Of a DNA stretch of 44,937 bases, positions 33,593-42,233 are shown piece after piece. The position numbers and the translations under genes were made by a program. Source of the DNA: CBDUXP01 sp965371225 [NCBI: uncultured bacterium] (GTDB lineage Bacteria > Abyssobacteria > SURF-5 > CBDUXP01). Under the pieces are notes generated by a model. That model was not told where the DNA came from, did no database searches, and saw only the letters and a list, made by a program, of their open reading frames with translations. The stretch lies in assembly GCA_965371225.1 (NCBI GenBank), contig CBDUXP010000031.1, positions 1-44,937 of the forward strand, given 5' to 3'. Numbering within the stretch: position 1 is the stretch's first letter; each line of letters opens with the position of its first letter.

Positions 33593-34621
33593 CTATTCGT
33601 ACGCCCGTTCGAGCACCAGGACGTCGTCCTGGTACACGCGGATGGTGGCCGGCGCGCGGTAGACGAACGGGACCATGATCTCCTCGGCCGGCAGGTGCAT
33701 CTGCCGGTACACTTCGCGCGACCCCTGATTGTCGATCACTTCGGCTCGCACTTGGCGCTTGAAGAAGCCCGGGGTGCTGCGGAAGATGAGCGCGCCAAAG
33801 TTGTCCTCCGCGCCGCGCCCCACCTCCGTCGGGATGCTCATCAGCAGCTTCACCGTCTCCCCCTCCAGAATGCGGGCGCCGGAGGCGGGCGTCTGCTCGA
33901 GCACCTGGCCCTGTGGCAGGGTCGGGTCCACTTTCGTCTCCACCTCCCCGATTTCCAAGCCGAGGCGATTGAGCACCTTCGTCGAGTCTTCGATGTTGTT
34001 CCCCACGAAGTTCGGCACGCGATACACGCGCTTGCGCGGCCCCAGGCTCACGAGCAGGTCCACCGCGTTGTCGCGCACCGCCGGGTCGGTCGGCCCCGGC
34101 GATTGGGCCAGGATCACATCGGCGTCCGTGTCGTGGTGCATCCAGGAAATGCGGCCGCTCTTCAAGCTCTGTTGCCGCAGGGCAATGCGGCCCGCCCGCA
34201 GGGCCCGGCCCGTCACGTTCGGCACCGTGACGTACTGATGCCCCTTGCTGACCACCACCACCACCGGCCGGCCCCGGCGCACCACGGTGTCCGGTAGCGG
34301 GTCCTGGCTGATGATGTGCAGCCGGGGAATGACCGGGCTGTAGCGCGACTCGCCCTTGCGCAGCTCCAGCTCCCGCTCCGCCAGCAGGTCCAGCGCCTCG
34401 TCGAGCGAGGTGTTGTACAGGTTGGGGACTTCGACCGTGCCCGCCCCCGTCGTGACGAGGCGCAAGGACAGGAGCGCGCCAACGACGATGGCCGCCCCGA
34501 GCGCGGTGGAGTACACGACGCCCCGGACGAGCTGGCCCGAGAGCCCGGCCCTAAACAGCGCGCCGAATCCGGACGATTGTGAATCCGTCGAGTCCGCCAT
34601 CTCCGGGTGCAATGGTCGCAT
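33593..34621 (-). CDS. Membrane-anchored PASTA-domain protein
   Basis: The product has up to 342 residues. One transmembrane segment (about 35-55, VYSTALGAAIVVGALLSLRLV) is followed by three PASTA repeats (about 63-130, 131-195, 200-265). These include VEVPNLYNTSLDEALDLL, VTVPNVTGRALRAGRIAL and YRVPNFVGNNIEDSTKVL. PASTA domains bind peptidoglycan fragments or beta-lactams; here there is no kinase domain, so it is probably a cell-wall sensor or anchor. The C-terminal about 75 residues form an extra domain. It follows rsmB with an overlap of about 70 bases; MADSTDS (34600) is an alternative start. Confidence 0.85.
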   Translation of the reverse strand: MRPLHPEMADSTDSQSSGFGALFRAGLSGQLVRGVVYSTALGAAIVVGALLSLRLVTTGAGTVEVPNLYNTSLDEALDLLAERELELRKGESRYSPVIPRLHIISQDPLPDTVVRRGRPVVVVVSKGHQYVTVPNVTGRALRAGRIALRQQSLKSGRISWMHHDTDADVILAQSPGPTDPAVRDNAVDLLVSLGPRKRVYRVPNFVGNNIEDSTKVLNRLGLEIGEVETKVDPTLPQGQVLEQTPASGARILEGETVKLLMSIPTEVGRGAEDNFGALIFRSTPGFFKRQVRAEVIDNQGSREVYRQMHLPAEEIMVPFVYRAPATIRVYQDDVLVLERAYE

Positions 34622-35918
34622 GTCCGGGCCGCTGCGTCCAGCGGTCCAGCACCGGCGGGAGGGAATCGGGCGTCACGTCCGGTTGCGCAGCGAGCGCGGC
34701 GGCCACCACCCCCTCCCCTTCGTCCGGCGCAAACGTGCACGTGCTGTACACCAGCACCCCCCCCGGTTTGAGCAGCCGCACCCCCGCGTCCAGGAGCGCG
34801 CGCTGGGTGGGCACGTGGTCGCGGGCCGGGTCGGGGGCCGGATGCCAGAGCAGGTCGGGCCGATGGCGGGCGATCCCGAGGGCCGAGCAGGGCGCATCCA
34901 CCAGAACGCGGTCGAACGTGCCCGCCTCGAGTCCCGCGGCCGGTGCGGTGGCATCCGCTTCCATCACGTGCAGATTCGCCAGGCCCTCCCGCTGCGCCAG
35001 GTCGCGGACCAGGGCGGCGCGGCGCGGGACCTTCTCCACCGCGGTGACCGAGCCGCCCGGACCCGCCTGGGCGGCCAGGATGGCGGCCTTGCCGCCGGGC
35101 GCCGCGCACAGGTCGGCCACCCGGTCCCCGGGTTGGGTGCCCAGCGCGAGGGCGGCCAGCGCTGCGCTCCCGTCCTGCACGTGGCCGAGGCCGGCGGTAA
35201 AGGGCGCGGAGCGGACGAGGACGGGCGCCGGGCAGTAGACGGTCACCAGGCCGGGAACCAGCGGATGCGCCCCCGCCCCGATGTGCGCGTCCCGCAGCGC
35301 GGCGATCAGGCCCGGCGCGTCCGTCCGCGCAGTATTCACGCGCACGGTGAGTGCCGGTTCGGTCGTCGCCGCGGCGCAGACAGCCGCGCCGCGCTCCCCC
35401 GGCCAGACCGCGTGTACCGCGCGCGCGTACCACTCGGGGACGCCGGTCAGCACCGACCAGTGCGACACCCGGCGCACGTCCAGCGCGTGCAGCGCGGCGA
35501 AGGCGTCGTCCCGATCGACACGCCGCAGGACCGCGTTCACCAGCTTCGCGGCGTTCGGGGACGCGTGCGCCTTCGCCAGCTTCACCGCCTCGTCCACCGC
35601 GGCCGCCTTCCGCACATCCATGTGCAGGATCTGGTACGCGCCCAGGCGAAGGACCTGCCGCACGTGCACGGCTGCCTCGGTAATGGGGCGGCGGAGCAGC
35701 CGGTCGAGCACCCAGTCCAGTTGCGCCCGGCGGCGCAGCGTCCCCAGGGTCAGCGCGGTGCAGAACGCCGCGTCCCGGGCCGACAGGTCCGCGGCCGCCG
35801 CTTCCAGCAGGAGGTTGGCGTACGCACGATCGCGCTCCACGCGGAGCAGGATGTGCAGTACCGCCTCGCGCACCCGGTCCACGACGGCGCCCGCGGGCCG
35901 GCGGTTGCGCGGCGTCAT
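34551..35918 (-). CDS. rsmB: 16S rRNA (cytosine967-C5)-methyltransferase RsmB
   Basis: RNA m5C methyltransferase modifying 16S rRNA. The 455-residue protein has an N-terminal NusB-like RNA-binding domain (about 10-140). The Rossmann methyltransferase domain carries the SAM motif DLCAAPGGK (269-277), C344 in DAPCSALG and the catalytic C394 in YSTCTF. The ATG at 35916-35918 overlaps the fmt stop as ATGA, the usual coupled arrangement. Further upstream starts lie within fmt and are rejected. Confidence 0.95.
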   Translation of the reverse strand: MTPRNRRPAGAVVDRVREAVLHILLRVERDRAYANLLLEAAAADLSARDAAFCTALTLGTLRRRAQLDWVLDRLLRRPITEAAVHVRQVLRLGAYQILHMDVRKAAAVDEAVKLAKAHASPNAAKLVNAVLRRVDRDDAFAALHALDVRRVSHWSVLTGVPEWYARAVHAVWPGERGAAVCAAATTEPALTVRVNTARTDAPGLIAALRDAHIGAGAHPLVPGLVTVYCPAPVLVRSAPFTAGLGHVQDGSAALAALALGTQPGDRVADLCAAPGGKAAILAAQAGPGGSVTAVEKVPRRAALVRDLAQREGLANLHVMEADATAPAAGLEAGTFDRVLVDAPCSALGIARHRPDLLWHPAPDPARDHVPTQRALLDAGVRLLKPGGVLVYSTCTFAPDEGEGVVAAALAAQPDVTPDSLPPVLDRWTQRPGHATIAPGDGGLDGFTIVRIRRAV

Positions 35919-36859
35919 GCGGTGTCGGGGAGGCGGAACCGCGCACCCGGGGCGATGGGGCAGCCACGCAGGAACGCGTCGGCCGGCATGCGCTGCTTGT
36001 GCGCGCGCTGCAGCTCGCGGATGCACAGCGCGCCTTCGCCGGCCGCGACCACGATGCCGTCTGCATCGGCCCGCAATACCGTGCCCGCTGGAGCGGTATG
36101 CCCCTCGGCGAGCGCGTCCACGCGCCAGAGCTTGAGCGTCAGGTCGTCGAGGTGCACGGTGGCGCCGGGCCACGGCGTCACCGCCCGCACGCGGTTGCGC
36201 AGGGCGGGGGCGGGCTGGCGAAAATCCAGTACGCCGTCGGCCTTAGTCAGCTTCGCCGTGAACGTGGCCCGGGCATGATCCTGTTCGCGCGGTGCGATGG
36301 TCCCGGCCTCCCGTCCGGCCAGGGTTTCGATCAGACATTCCGCGCCCAGGTCCGCCAGGCGATCGTGCAGCTCGCCGGCCGTCTCCTCGGGGCCGATGGG
36401 CGTCTCCCACTGCAACAGAATCTCGCCGGCGTCCATCTCCGGCCGCAACACCATGGTGGTGACGCCCGTGTGCGCGTCCCCGTTCGCCAACGGTCCGTAG
36501 ATGGGCGAGGGTCCGCGGTACAGGGGCAACAGCGACGGATGCAGGTTGATCCAGCGGTCCGGCGCAAGGTCGAGTAATGCGTCAGGTACGAGGCGGCCGT
36601 ACGCCACGAGCACGAACACGTCGGGCCTCAGCGCGCGCAGGGCGTCACGCACGTCCGGGTCGTTGAGAGTCGGCGGTTGCGCGACGGAGAGGCCGAGCCG
36701 CTGTGCGGCGGCGTGCACGGGCGTCGGCGCCAGGGCGTGGCCGCGGTCCCGCGGGCGGTCCGGCCGCGAAACGACGCGACAGAGTTCGTGGCCTGCGCCC
36801 ACGAGCGCCTCCAGGCTGGGCACCGCGATGGCCGGCGTGCCCAGGAAGACCAGCCGCAT
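35915..36859 (-). CDS. fmt: Methionyl-tRNA formyltransferase
   Basis: Transfers a formyl group from 10-formyl-THF to initiator Met-tRNA. The 314-residue protein has the FLGTPAIAVPSLEAL start, N105-L-H107-PSLLP motif and D143 (MDAG), matching the catalytic Asn, His and Asp of E. coli Fmt (N108, H110, D146), and the C-terminal tRNA-binding domain. It lies between ybaB and rsmB, the conserved order. The absence of def just upstream is common enough. Confidence 0.95.
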   Translation of the reverse strand: MRLVFLGTPAIAVPSLEALVGAGHELCRVVSRPDRPRDRGHALAPTPVHAAAQRLGLSVAQPPTLNDPDVRDALRALRPDVFVLVAYGRLVPDALLDLAPDRWINLHPSLLPLYRGPSPIYGPLANGDAHTGVTTMVLRPEMDAGEILLQWETPIGPEETAGELHDRLADLGAECLIETLAGREAGTIAPREQDHARATFTAKLTKADGVLDFRQPAPALRNRVRAVTPWPGATVHLDDLTLKLWRVDALAEGHTAPAGTVLRADADGIVVAAGEGALCIRELQRAHKQRMPADAFLRGCPIAPGARFRLPDTA

Positions 36860-36865
36860 CGAGCG

Positions 36866-37177
36866 TTACGTGAGCCCCGGGAGGTTGAGGCCGCCGGTCA
36901 GCTTGCCCATTTCCTCGGCGGCGGTCTCTTGGCCCTTGCGGAGCGCCTCGTTCGTGGCGGCCACCACCAAGTCCTCCAGCATCTCCACATCGCTGGGATC
37001 CACCACTTCCGGTGCGATCTTGATCGACTGGATCTGTTGGCCGCACGTGGCCACGACGGTCACCATGCCTCCCCCGGCGGTGGCCTCGACCGTCCGCTGC
37101 TGCAGCGCCTCCTGCATCTCGAGCATCTTCTGTTGCAGCTGCTGGGCCTGCTTCATCATCTTGCCCATGTTCTTCAC
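36866..37177 (-). CDS. ybaB: YbaB/EbfC nucleoid-associated protein
   Basis: DNA-binding homodimer of the YbaB/EbfC family, 103 residues. It shows the tweezer-like layout: a basic/Gln-rich N-terminal helix ([22 protein letters not shown]), a middle beta segment ([24 protein letters not shown]) and a C-terminal helix ([20 protein letters not shown]). It starts with GTG 37177, preceded by AAAGGA at good distance. It follows dnaX by 29 bp, the standard dnaX-ybaB arrangement. Confidence 0.93.
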   Translation of the reverse strand: MKNMGKMMKQAQQLQQKMLEMQEALQQRTVEATAGGGMVTVVATCGQQIQSIKIAPEVVDPSDVEMLEDLVVAATNEALRKGQETAAEEMGKLTGGLNLPGLT

Positions 37178-37206
37178 GGTCGCGGTCCTTTCCTCCGGCG
37201 GTGCCC

Positions 37207-38961
37207 CTAGCCGCCGATGTTCGTGATGCGCCCTTCGAAGCGCTCGAGCACGTGTTGCACGATGGGATCCTGCCGCACCGCATCCTCCCGCGCCAGGTCC
37301 CGCGCCCTTCCCGCCGAGGCGTCCGCGGCCACGTCCCCGGCCGGTTCCGGCGCTGCCGCAACCTCAGGCTCCGGCGTATCCCCGTCCGCCACCGGAGCGC
37401 CGGCCGCGAGTTCCGTTTCCAGAACGACCAACAAGCGCCGCGGGCCGCCCCACACCTGCGCCGCCGCTTGCTCCAGCACGGGGAGGATCGGCGCGCTCGT
37501 CAGGTAATCCTTATTATAGATTTCGGTTTCGGGCAGAACAATTTGCACGGTGCGCTCATCCACCGCCCCGAGACGCGCGTGCTGCGCGTGATAGAACGCG
37601 GGGCGTTTGGTCTCTTTGACCACGCTCATGAACCGGCCCCACGGGGACCCGCTGTCCGGAGGTTGGGGGACCGCATCGGCGACTGCTGAGGCCGTCGCGC
37701 TCCCGCTGCCGCCCGACCGGGGCGCTGCGCGGTTGCGCGGCTTGCCCGAAGCCGCAGGCGCGCCGGTGCCGCCGCGTGCGTCCGCCGTCGGGGGCGGTGC
37801 CCCGTCGCCGCCCAGCTTCGCTTCGAGGGCGGTGATCTGTTCGATGACATCCGTCGCGTCCACCGCGCCGCCCCACCGCGCCAGTTTGAGCGCGGTCAGC
37901 TCCAGCGCGACACGGCCGGACGCGGCGAAGCGAAACCGGCCGTCCAAGTCCACGAGCGCGTCGAGCATCTTCAGGGCGAAACCGGGCGGACATTCGCGCG
38001 CGTGTGCGAGCACGCGTGCGGCATCGTCCTCCCCCAGGTCCACCAGCGCGGTGCCGTCCGTCTCGCCGGCCACCATCAGGTTGCGCGCGTAGCCCGCCAG
38101 GTCGCGGACCACTTGGTGGAGGTCGTTGCCGGCCTCGGCGACGTCCGCAATCAGCCTGAGCAGCGCCGCCGCGTCGCCGGCGCGCATGGCGTCCGCCGTC
38201 GTGTGGAGCCATTCGAAGCTCACGGACCCGAGCACCAGTTCGGTGGCCGCGGCGGTGACCGCTTGGTCGCCACAGGCGATGATCTGGTCCAGCAGACTCT
38301 CCGCATCGCGCATGGACCCGTCGCCCGCGCGGGCGATCTCCAGCAGCAGGGGCGCCTCGTGCGGCACGCCCGCTTCGGGGTCCGCGCAAATCTGTCCCAA
38401 CCGTTCGGCAATGTCGCGCGTCGTAATGCGCCGGAAGTCGAAACGCTGGCAGCGGCTCAGGATGGTGGCCGGAATGCGGTGGACTTCCGTCGTGGCCATC
38501 ACAAACAGGCAATGATCGGGCGGCTCCTCCAGGGTTTTGAGGAACGCGTTGAACGCGGCCGCCGACAGCATGTGCACCTCATCTATGATGTACACCTTCC
38601 GCCGAGCAGCGGCGGGGGGAAACCGGACCCGGTCGCGCAACTCGCGGATGTCCTCGACCGAGTTGTTCGACGCGGCGTCGATTTCGATCACGTCGAATGC
38701 GCTACCCTCGCGAATGCCGACGCACGTGGTGCAGGCGTCGCACGGCTCGGCGTCCGCCCCCGGCTGCTCGCAGTTCACGGCCTTGGCCAGGATGCGGGCG
38801 GTGGAGGTTTTGCCCACGCCGCGCGGGCCCACGAACAGGTAGGCGTGCGCGAGCCGGTCCAGGCGCAGGGCGTTGCGCAGCGTGGTCGTGACGTGCGCCT
38901 GCCCGACGACGGAGTCGAACAGTTGCGGGCGCCACTTGCGGGCGAGGACTTCGTAAGGCAT
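37207..38961 (-). CDS. dnaX: DNA polymerase III subunits tau/gamma
   Basis: Clamp-loader ATPase of the replicative polymerase, 584 residues. It has Walker [10 protein letters not shown] (45-53), the zinc module with C64, C74, C77 and C80, Walker B with DEVHML (127-132) and the SRC sensor region (LSRCQRFDF). The rest is the C-terminal tau extension with low-complexity sequence around 400-460. I start at [10 protein letters not shown] (38961); the ATG at 39126 would add an Arg-rich leader. I saw no certain slippery sequence for gamma. It heads the dnaX-ybaB-fmt-rsmB-PASTA run. Confidence 0.95.
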   Translation of the reverse strand: MPYEVLARKWRPQLFDSVVGQAHVTTTLRNALRLDRLAHAYLFVGPRGVGKTSTARILAKAVNCEQPGADAEPCDACTTCVGIREGSAFDVIEIDAASNNSVEDIRELRDRVRFPPAAARRKVYIIDEVHMLSAAAFNAFLKTLEEPPDHCLFVMATTEVHRIPATILSRCQRFDFRRITTRDIAERLGQICADPEAGVPHEAPLLLEIARAGDGSMRDAESLLDQIIACGDQAVTAAATELVLGSVSFEWLHTTADAMRAGDAAALLRLIADVAEAGNDLHQVVRDLAGYARNLMVAGETDGTALVDLGEDDAARVLAHARECPPGFALKMLDALVDLDGRFRFAASGRVALELTALKLARWGGAVDATDVIEQITALEAKLGGDGAPPPTADARGGTGAPAASGKPRNRAAPRSGGSGSATASAVADAVPQPPDSGSPWGRFMSVVKETKRPAFYHAQHARLGAVDERTVQIVLPETEIYNKDYLTSAPILPVLEQAAAQVWGGPRRLLVVLETELAAGAPVADGDTPEPEVAAAPEPAGDVAADASAGRARDLAREDAVRQDPIVQHVLERFEGRITNIGG

Positions 38962-39004
38962 GGCGGGTGAGACGGGGCGGTCCCATATGCGCCCGGTCGC
39001 GGCG

Positions 39005-39010
39005 AGTATA
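39005..39010 (-). promoter_or_regulatory. Extended -10 promoter of dnaX
   Basis: On the minus strand TGGTATACT forms an extended -10 (TATACT at 39005-39010) about 43 nt before the dnaX ATG. The position 17 bp upstream of it (CCCCGG) is a poor -35 box, so activity would rely on the TG extension. Confidence 0.5.
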
Positions 39011-39250
39011 CCAAGGGTGGTGCGGGGCCGGGGGGCAGGGCCTGAGCCGGTCCGCCTGCACCCGCGGCGCGGCCCGAACAGCGCGCCTTTCCGGGAGTGC
39101 CGCCCCGAAGATGCGACCGCCGCCACGCCCCACCGGCAGGCTGTGTAAGCGACTCCGGATTTTCCTGCGCCCGCTTTCGCTCCCCGCGTGCCGGGGACAG
39201 AGTGGGGGTCTGCGCGTGCCCGCGCGTTCGGCGGCCCCCGCGCGGGGTGG

Positions 39251-39256
39251 TATGAT
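39251..39256 (+). promoter_or_regulatory. Possible promoter of the DsrE-like operon
   Basis: TGGTATGAT gives an extended -10 (TATGAT at 39251-39256) with a weak -35 (TTCGGC, 39227-39232) 18 bp away. It lies about 65 nt before the first DsrE-like ATG. The rest of the 358-bp gap from 38962 to 39319 shows no gene or other element that I can identify. Confidence 0.4.
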
Positions 39257-39319
39257 GCGCCGCGAACGCGGTCGTCCGAGGCGATGTGCGGCGGCGCAGT
39301 GCGAAACGTGGGGAGGCGT

Positions 39320-39652
39320 ATGTCGAATTATCTGTTTGTTGAGACCCGGGATCCGTTCGAGTTTGCGGACGTCGGGCAGCTCTACGATTTGGCCGGCGAG
39401 TTGAGCGGCGGGGGACACGACGTGACCGTCTTCCTGGTGCAGAACGCCGTGCTCGGTGCGCGGTCCGGGGCGAAAGCCAATGCGTTGCAGAGCCTGGCCG
39501 GCGGGGGAAAGGTCACGGTGCTCGCCGATGATTATTCGCTCGGCGAGCGCGGCATCACCCCCGACGGGCTGAGTGCCGGTGTGACCGTCTCCACCATGGA
39601 TACCTTGGTCGACCTCATGCTCGAGGACGCGCCCAAGGTCGTGTGGCACTAG
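39320..39652 (+). CDS. DsrE-like protein 1
   Basis: The product is 110 residues with a DsrE/TusD-like fold: MSNYLFVETRDPFEFADVGQ followed by the typical strand-helix DLAGELSGGGHDVTVFLVQNAVLG and KVTVLADDYSLGERGI. It lacks any Cys, so it cannot be the persulfide carrier and is probably a structural partner or of another role. GGGAGGCGT directly precedes ATG 39320. It begins a three-gene run whose members have the same general fold but differ in sequence. It ends VVWH, like the other terminal member (IWHW). Confidence 0.75.
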   Translation: MSNYLFVETRDPFEFADVGQLYDLAGELSGGGHDVTVFLVQNAVLGARSGAKANALQSLAGGGKVTVLADDYSLGERGITPDGLSAGVTVSTMDTLVDLMLEDAPKVVWH

Positions 39653-39661
39653 GAAGGCGTC

Positions 39662-40066
39662 ATGGCGAAAACGCTGTCGGTACTCATCATGGACCCGCCG
39701 TACGAATCGGCGACGTCCACCACCGTGTTCCGCATGTTGGAGTCGGCGCTGCGCAAGGGCCACAACGTGAACGTGTTCGCGTACGAGGGGGCGGTGGCGC
39801 TGTCGTTCGCGAACCAGCAGGCGCACGCGAACTCGGTGAAAGGCACGTCCGTCGAAGAAGAAGAACACCCCCTGCCGAAGGACATGGTCAGCGGGCTGTT
39901 CGGCATGGTGCAGGAAGGTCAGACCTTCAAGTGGATCAACTGCGGGCTGTGCGTGGACGAGCGCGGGATGGGGGAATGGGTGCCCGGACCGACCCGCGGC
40001 ACCCCGGCGGATTTCATCAACTGCCTGAACGAGAGCGACACCACGGTCGTCATCGCGACCAGGTAA
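39662..40066 (+). CDS. DsrE-like protein 2 with Cys-x-x-Cys
   Basis: The product is 134 residues. The start SVLIMDPPYESATSTTVFRML, the central helix-strand KGHNVNVFAYEGAVALS and the late WINCGLCVDERG followed by SDTTVVIATR match the DsrE/TusD core. The CGLC near residue 93-96 sits where TusD/DsrE carry the active cysteine, so this is the only member of the trio with a plausible sulfur-transfer site. It begins 9 bp after protein 1 and so is in the same operon. It may take part in persulfide or thiol transfer, for instance in tRNA thiolation or sulfur oxidation; no other dsr or tus genes are nearby. Confidence 0.8.
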   Translation: MAKTLSVLIMDPPYESATSTTVFRMLESALRKGHNVNVFAYEGAVALSFANQQAHANSVKGTSVEEEEHPLPKDMVSGLFGMVQEGQTFKWINCGLCVDERGMGEWVPGPTRGTPADFINCLNESDTTVVIATR

Positions 40067-40075
40067 GAGGGCGGC

Positions 40076-40462
40076 GTGGCGAACAAGATTCTGTGTGTCG
40101 TGGATACCGCGTACCGCGCAACGCTGGAGGAGCAGGACGATACCGCGCTGTGGTTCACCGCCGCGTGCAAGGGCGCCGGCGCGGACCTCACCGTGCTCCT
40201 CACGGGCAACGCGGTGAACTACGCCGTCGAGGGCCAGCAGGCGGCTCCGCTCTCGTTCGGCGAGGCCGGCATTCCCCATCCGCCGAAGCTGGACGCGGAC
40301 TTGGCCAGCCTCGCCGGCAAAGGGGTGCCCGTGTACTACATCGGCGACGACGCGGCGGAGCGCGGCATTCCCGCCGAGGCCATGATCGGCGACGTGCAGC
40401 AGGTGTCGCGCATGGACCTGGCCGGGTTCATCGACGGGTACGACCACATCTGGCACTGGTAG
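40076..40462 (+). CDS. DsrE-like protein 3
   Basis: The product is 128 residues, start GTG 40076, 9 bp after protein 2. Sequence ILCVVDTAYRATLEEQDDTALWFTAACKGAGADLTVLLTGNAVNYAVEG resembles the DsrE/DsrH layout. The KGVPVYYIGDDAAERGI and QQVSRMDLAGFIDGYDHIWHW end is similar to protein 1. Cys residues occur only near the N terminus (7 and about 31), not at the classical active position. With proteins 1 and 2 it could form a hetero-oligomer like TusBCD or DsrEFH, but the paralogues are not the canonical ones. Confidence 0.75.
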   Translation: MANKILCVVDTAYRATLEEQDDTALWFTAACKGAGADLTVLLTGNAVNYAVEGQQAAPLSFGEAGIPHPPKLDADLASLAGKGVPVYYIGDDAAERGIPAEAMIGDVQQVSRMDLAGFIDGYDHIWHW

Positions 40463-40487
40463 CGCCGGCCGCGAGTGCGCTCTACGT

Positions 40488-40532
40488 CCGCCGGGCCTCC
40501 CGCGTGGTTGACAGCCACCGGAGGTCCGGCGG
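40488..40532. terminator. Long hairpin between DsrE operon and SRP RNA gene
   Basis: CCGCCGGGCCTCC (40488-40500) pairs with GGAGGTCCGGCGG (40520-40532) over 13 bp with one G-U pair, and the 19-nt loop can itself pair GTGG with CCAC. It lies just after the last DsrE stop and before the 3' end of the convergent SRP RNA gene. No T-run follows, so it may be a Rho-independent-like or boundary structure for both directions. Confidence 0.5.
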
Positions 40533-40574
40533 GTGGCGTTAGCGGGGGCTGCGCCGCAGCTGCAAAAAGTCGCC

Positions 40575-40701
40575 GCGGTGCGGAATGCAGGCTAGGCACC
40601 CCTCCGGCACACGGACGTCCAACGTACGGCTGCTTCCTTCCGGACCTGACCGAGTTCCGCCGGCACCCGTTGCGAAGGACCCAGCCTGCACTCCACGCCG
40701 C
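40575..40701 (-). ncRNA. ffs: Signal recognition particle RNA (4.5S-like)
   Basis: The minus strand contains GGTCAGGTCCGGAAGGAAGC followed by AGCC, the universally conserved apical domain of bacterial SRP RNA that binds Ffh and FtsY. The flanks pair as a long hairpin: GGAGTGCAGGCT (around 40683-40694) with AGCCTGCATTCC (around 40582-40593), extending to GCGG/CCGC at the ends. The size of about 110-130 nt is that of the short bacterial type without an Alu domain. A T-run (40564-40568 on the minus strand) follows the base of the stem and would terminate transcription. Its protein partner is encoded at 619-1968. Confidence 0.92.
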
Positions 40702-40739
40702 GACAGGGAGTGCGCGAGCCCCGGGCTATGCGCTCGGGC

Positions 40740-40769
40740 AGTGTAGCCCGCCGGTAGCGTCAGTGCCAG
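40740..40769 (-). promoter_or_regulatory. Promoter of the SRP RNA gene
   Basis: On the minus strand CTGGCA (40764-40769) and TACACT (40740-40745) are 18 bp apart. Transcription would start near 40733, leaving about 30 nt of leader before the paired body of the RNA, to be removed by 5' processing. Confidence 0.5.
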
Positions 40770-40849
40770 CAGCGGGATAGAGTGGCGCGGAGGGCGCAAT
40801 AATCCAAGGACGCGCCCTCGGCAGCGCGACCGCGGGGGAGGAACCTGTC

Positions 40850-41452
40850 ATGCCGGAACAGCCCGGGACCATTCGGATCGTCGTGATTTTGGGGAGCGTG
40901 CGGCCGGCCAACTACACGGCGCGGGCGGCGCGCCTCGCGATCGACGAACTGGCGGGTCGCGATGGAGTGACGGTAGACACCATCGATCCCGCCGACCTTG
41001 CGTTGCCGCTGCCCGGCCAGGACGGCGACGGGGCCGAGGGGGAGCGGTTGCGTGCCACCGTCACCGCGGCCGCCGGCGTCATTTTCGCCACGCCCGAGTA
41101 TCACGGCAGCTACAGCAGCGTGACGAAGCTGGTGATCGAGAACCTGGGGTTTCCCTCGCAGCTCGCCGGGAAGCCTATCGCGCTCCTGGGCGTGGCGGCC
41201 GGGCAGATCGGCGCGATCAAGGCGCTGGAGCATCTCCGCAGCGTGCTCTCGCATGTGGGCGCCATCGTGCTGCCCGGGCCCGTGTCCGTCGCGGGCGTCC
41301 AGCAACTGTTCGATGATGAAGGTCGCTGCCTGGATTCCGCCATCGAGGAGCGTATCCGCGGGGTCGGTACGCGGCTGTTGGACTACATTCACAACAACAT
41401 CTGTCCGCGTATAGCGCTCGAACAACAAGTGCGCGCGGCGCCCGGAACCTGA
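40850..41452 (+). CDS. NADPH-dependent FMN reductase
   Basis: Flavodoxin-fold reductase of 200 residues. The FMN phosphate-binding loop is LGSVRPANYTAR near residue 15, and the second FMN contact is ATPEYHGSYSSVTKLVIENL, which also contains the substrate pocket. These are typical of the NADPH_dep_FMN_red family, including azoreductase/ArsH-like and SsuE-like proteins. GAGGAACC lies before ATG 40850. The promoter of the SRP RNA gene diverges just upstream. The partner enzyme using the FMNH2 is unknown. Confidence 0.9.
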   Translation: MPEQPGTIRIVVILGSVRPANYTARAARLAIDELAGRDGVTVDTIDPADLALPLPGQDGDGAEGERLRATVTAAAGVIFATPEYHGSYSSVTKLVIENLGFPSQLAGKPIALLGVAAGQIGAIKALEHLRSVLSHVGAIVLPGPVSVAGVQQLFDDEGRCLDSAIEERIRGVGTRLLDYIHNNICPRIALEQQVRAAPGT

Positions 41453-41471
41453 CCCGGGACCGGCGCACCCT

Positions 41472-42173
41472 ATGACTCTCACCATTCGCCGACACGCCGA
41501 CCGCGGCCATGCGAACCACGGCTGGCTGGACACGTTCCACACGTTTTCGTTCGCGGAGTACCGCGACCCGGCGCACGTGGGCTTTCGCGCCCTGCGCGTG
41601 ATCAACGAGGATCGCGTGCAGCCGGGGCAGGGGTTCGGCACGCACGGGCACCAGGACATGGAAATCCTCACGTACGTGCTCGACGGGGCCTTGGAGCATG
41701 GGGATTCCATGGGCAACGGCGCGGTCATCCGCCCCGGCGAAGTGCAGCGGATGACTGCGGGCACCGGGGTGACGCACAGCGAATTCAACCACTCGCAGGC
41801 CGAGGAAGTACACTTCTTGCAAATCTGGATCGAGCCGGAGGCGCTGGGCCTCGCGCCGGGCTACGAGCAGCAGGTGCTGGATTTCGCCGCCGCGCCGGGC
41901 GGCTGGTGCCCCATCGCGGCGCCACCGGATGGCGGCGGCGCAGTCCGGATTCATCAGGACGTGCGCGTGTTCGCGGCGCGGCTGACGCCGGATGCGACTG
42001 TGGATTACGCGCTGCCGTCCGGCCGGCACGCGTGGCTCCAGGTGGTGCGCGGCGCGGTCCAGCTCAACAGCGAAAGACTGGAGACGGGCGACGGGGCGGC
42101 CGTAAGCGACGAGCCGCGCCTTGAGGTGCGCGCCGCGGGGCCGGCGGAGGTGCTGCTATTCGACCTGGCATGA
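41472..42173 (+). CDS. Pirin family protein (bicupin, YhhW-like)
   Basis: Iron-binding bicupin of 233 residues. The N-terminal cupin has GFGTHGHQDMEILTYVLDGALEHGDSMGN, whose histidines and glutamate are the metal ligands, and GTGVTHSEFNHS. It is similar in size to quercetin-2,3-dioxygenase YhhW. Bacterial pirins act as metal-dependent oxygenases or redox sensors. The start is ATG 41472, 19 bp after the FMN reductase stop, suggesting one transcript. The C-terminal half is a second, more diverged cupin (VRGAVQLNSERLETGDGAAV). Confidence 0.92.
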   Translation: MTLTIRRHADRGHANHGWLDTFHTFSFAEYRDPAHVGFRALRVINEDRVQPGQGFGTHGHQDMEILTYVLDGALEHGDSMGNGAVIRPGEVQRMTAGTGVTHSEFNHSQAEEVHFLQIWIEPEALGLAPGYEQQVLDFAAAPGGWCPIAAPPDGGGAVRIHQDVRVFAARLTPDATVDYALPSGRHAWLQVVRGAVQLNSERLETGDGAAVSDEPRLEVRAAGPAEVLLFDLA

Positions 42174-42233
42174 CCGCGCGTGCCGCGTTAGGTTTAGGCG
42201 GTGGTGGGGCACCTCCGAAAGGGGCTACTCGTG

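Noticed and set aside
34213-36066. A 617-codon minus-strand ORF overlapping fmt, rsmB and the PASTA gene
   Set aside because: It is a GC-rich shadow frame; the three real genes in other frames carry clear catalytic or domain motifs.
37207-38961. A programmed frameshift site in dnaX
   Set aside because: I found no A/T-rich slippery heptamer with a following hairpin that I could defend in this GC-rich gene.
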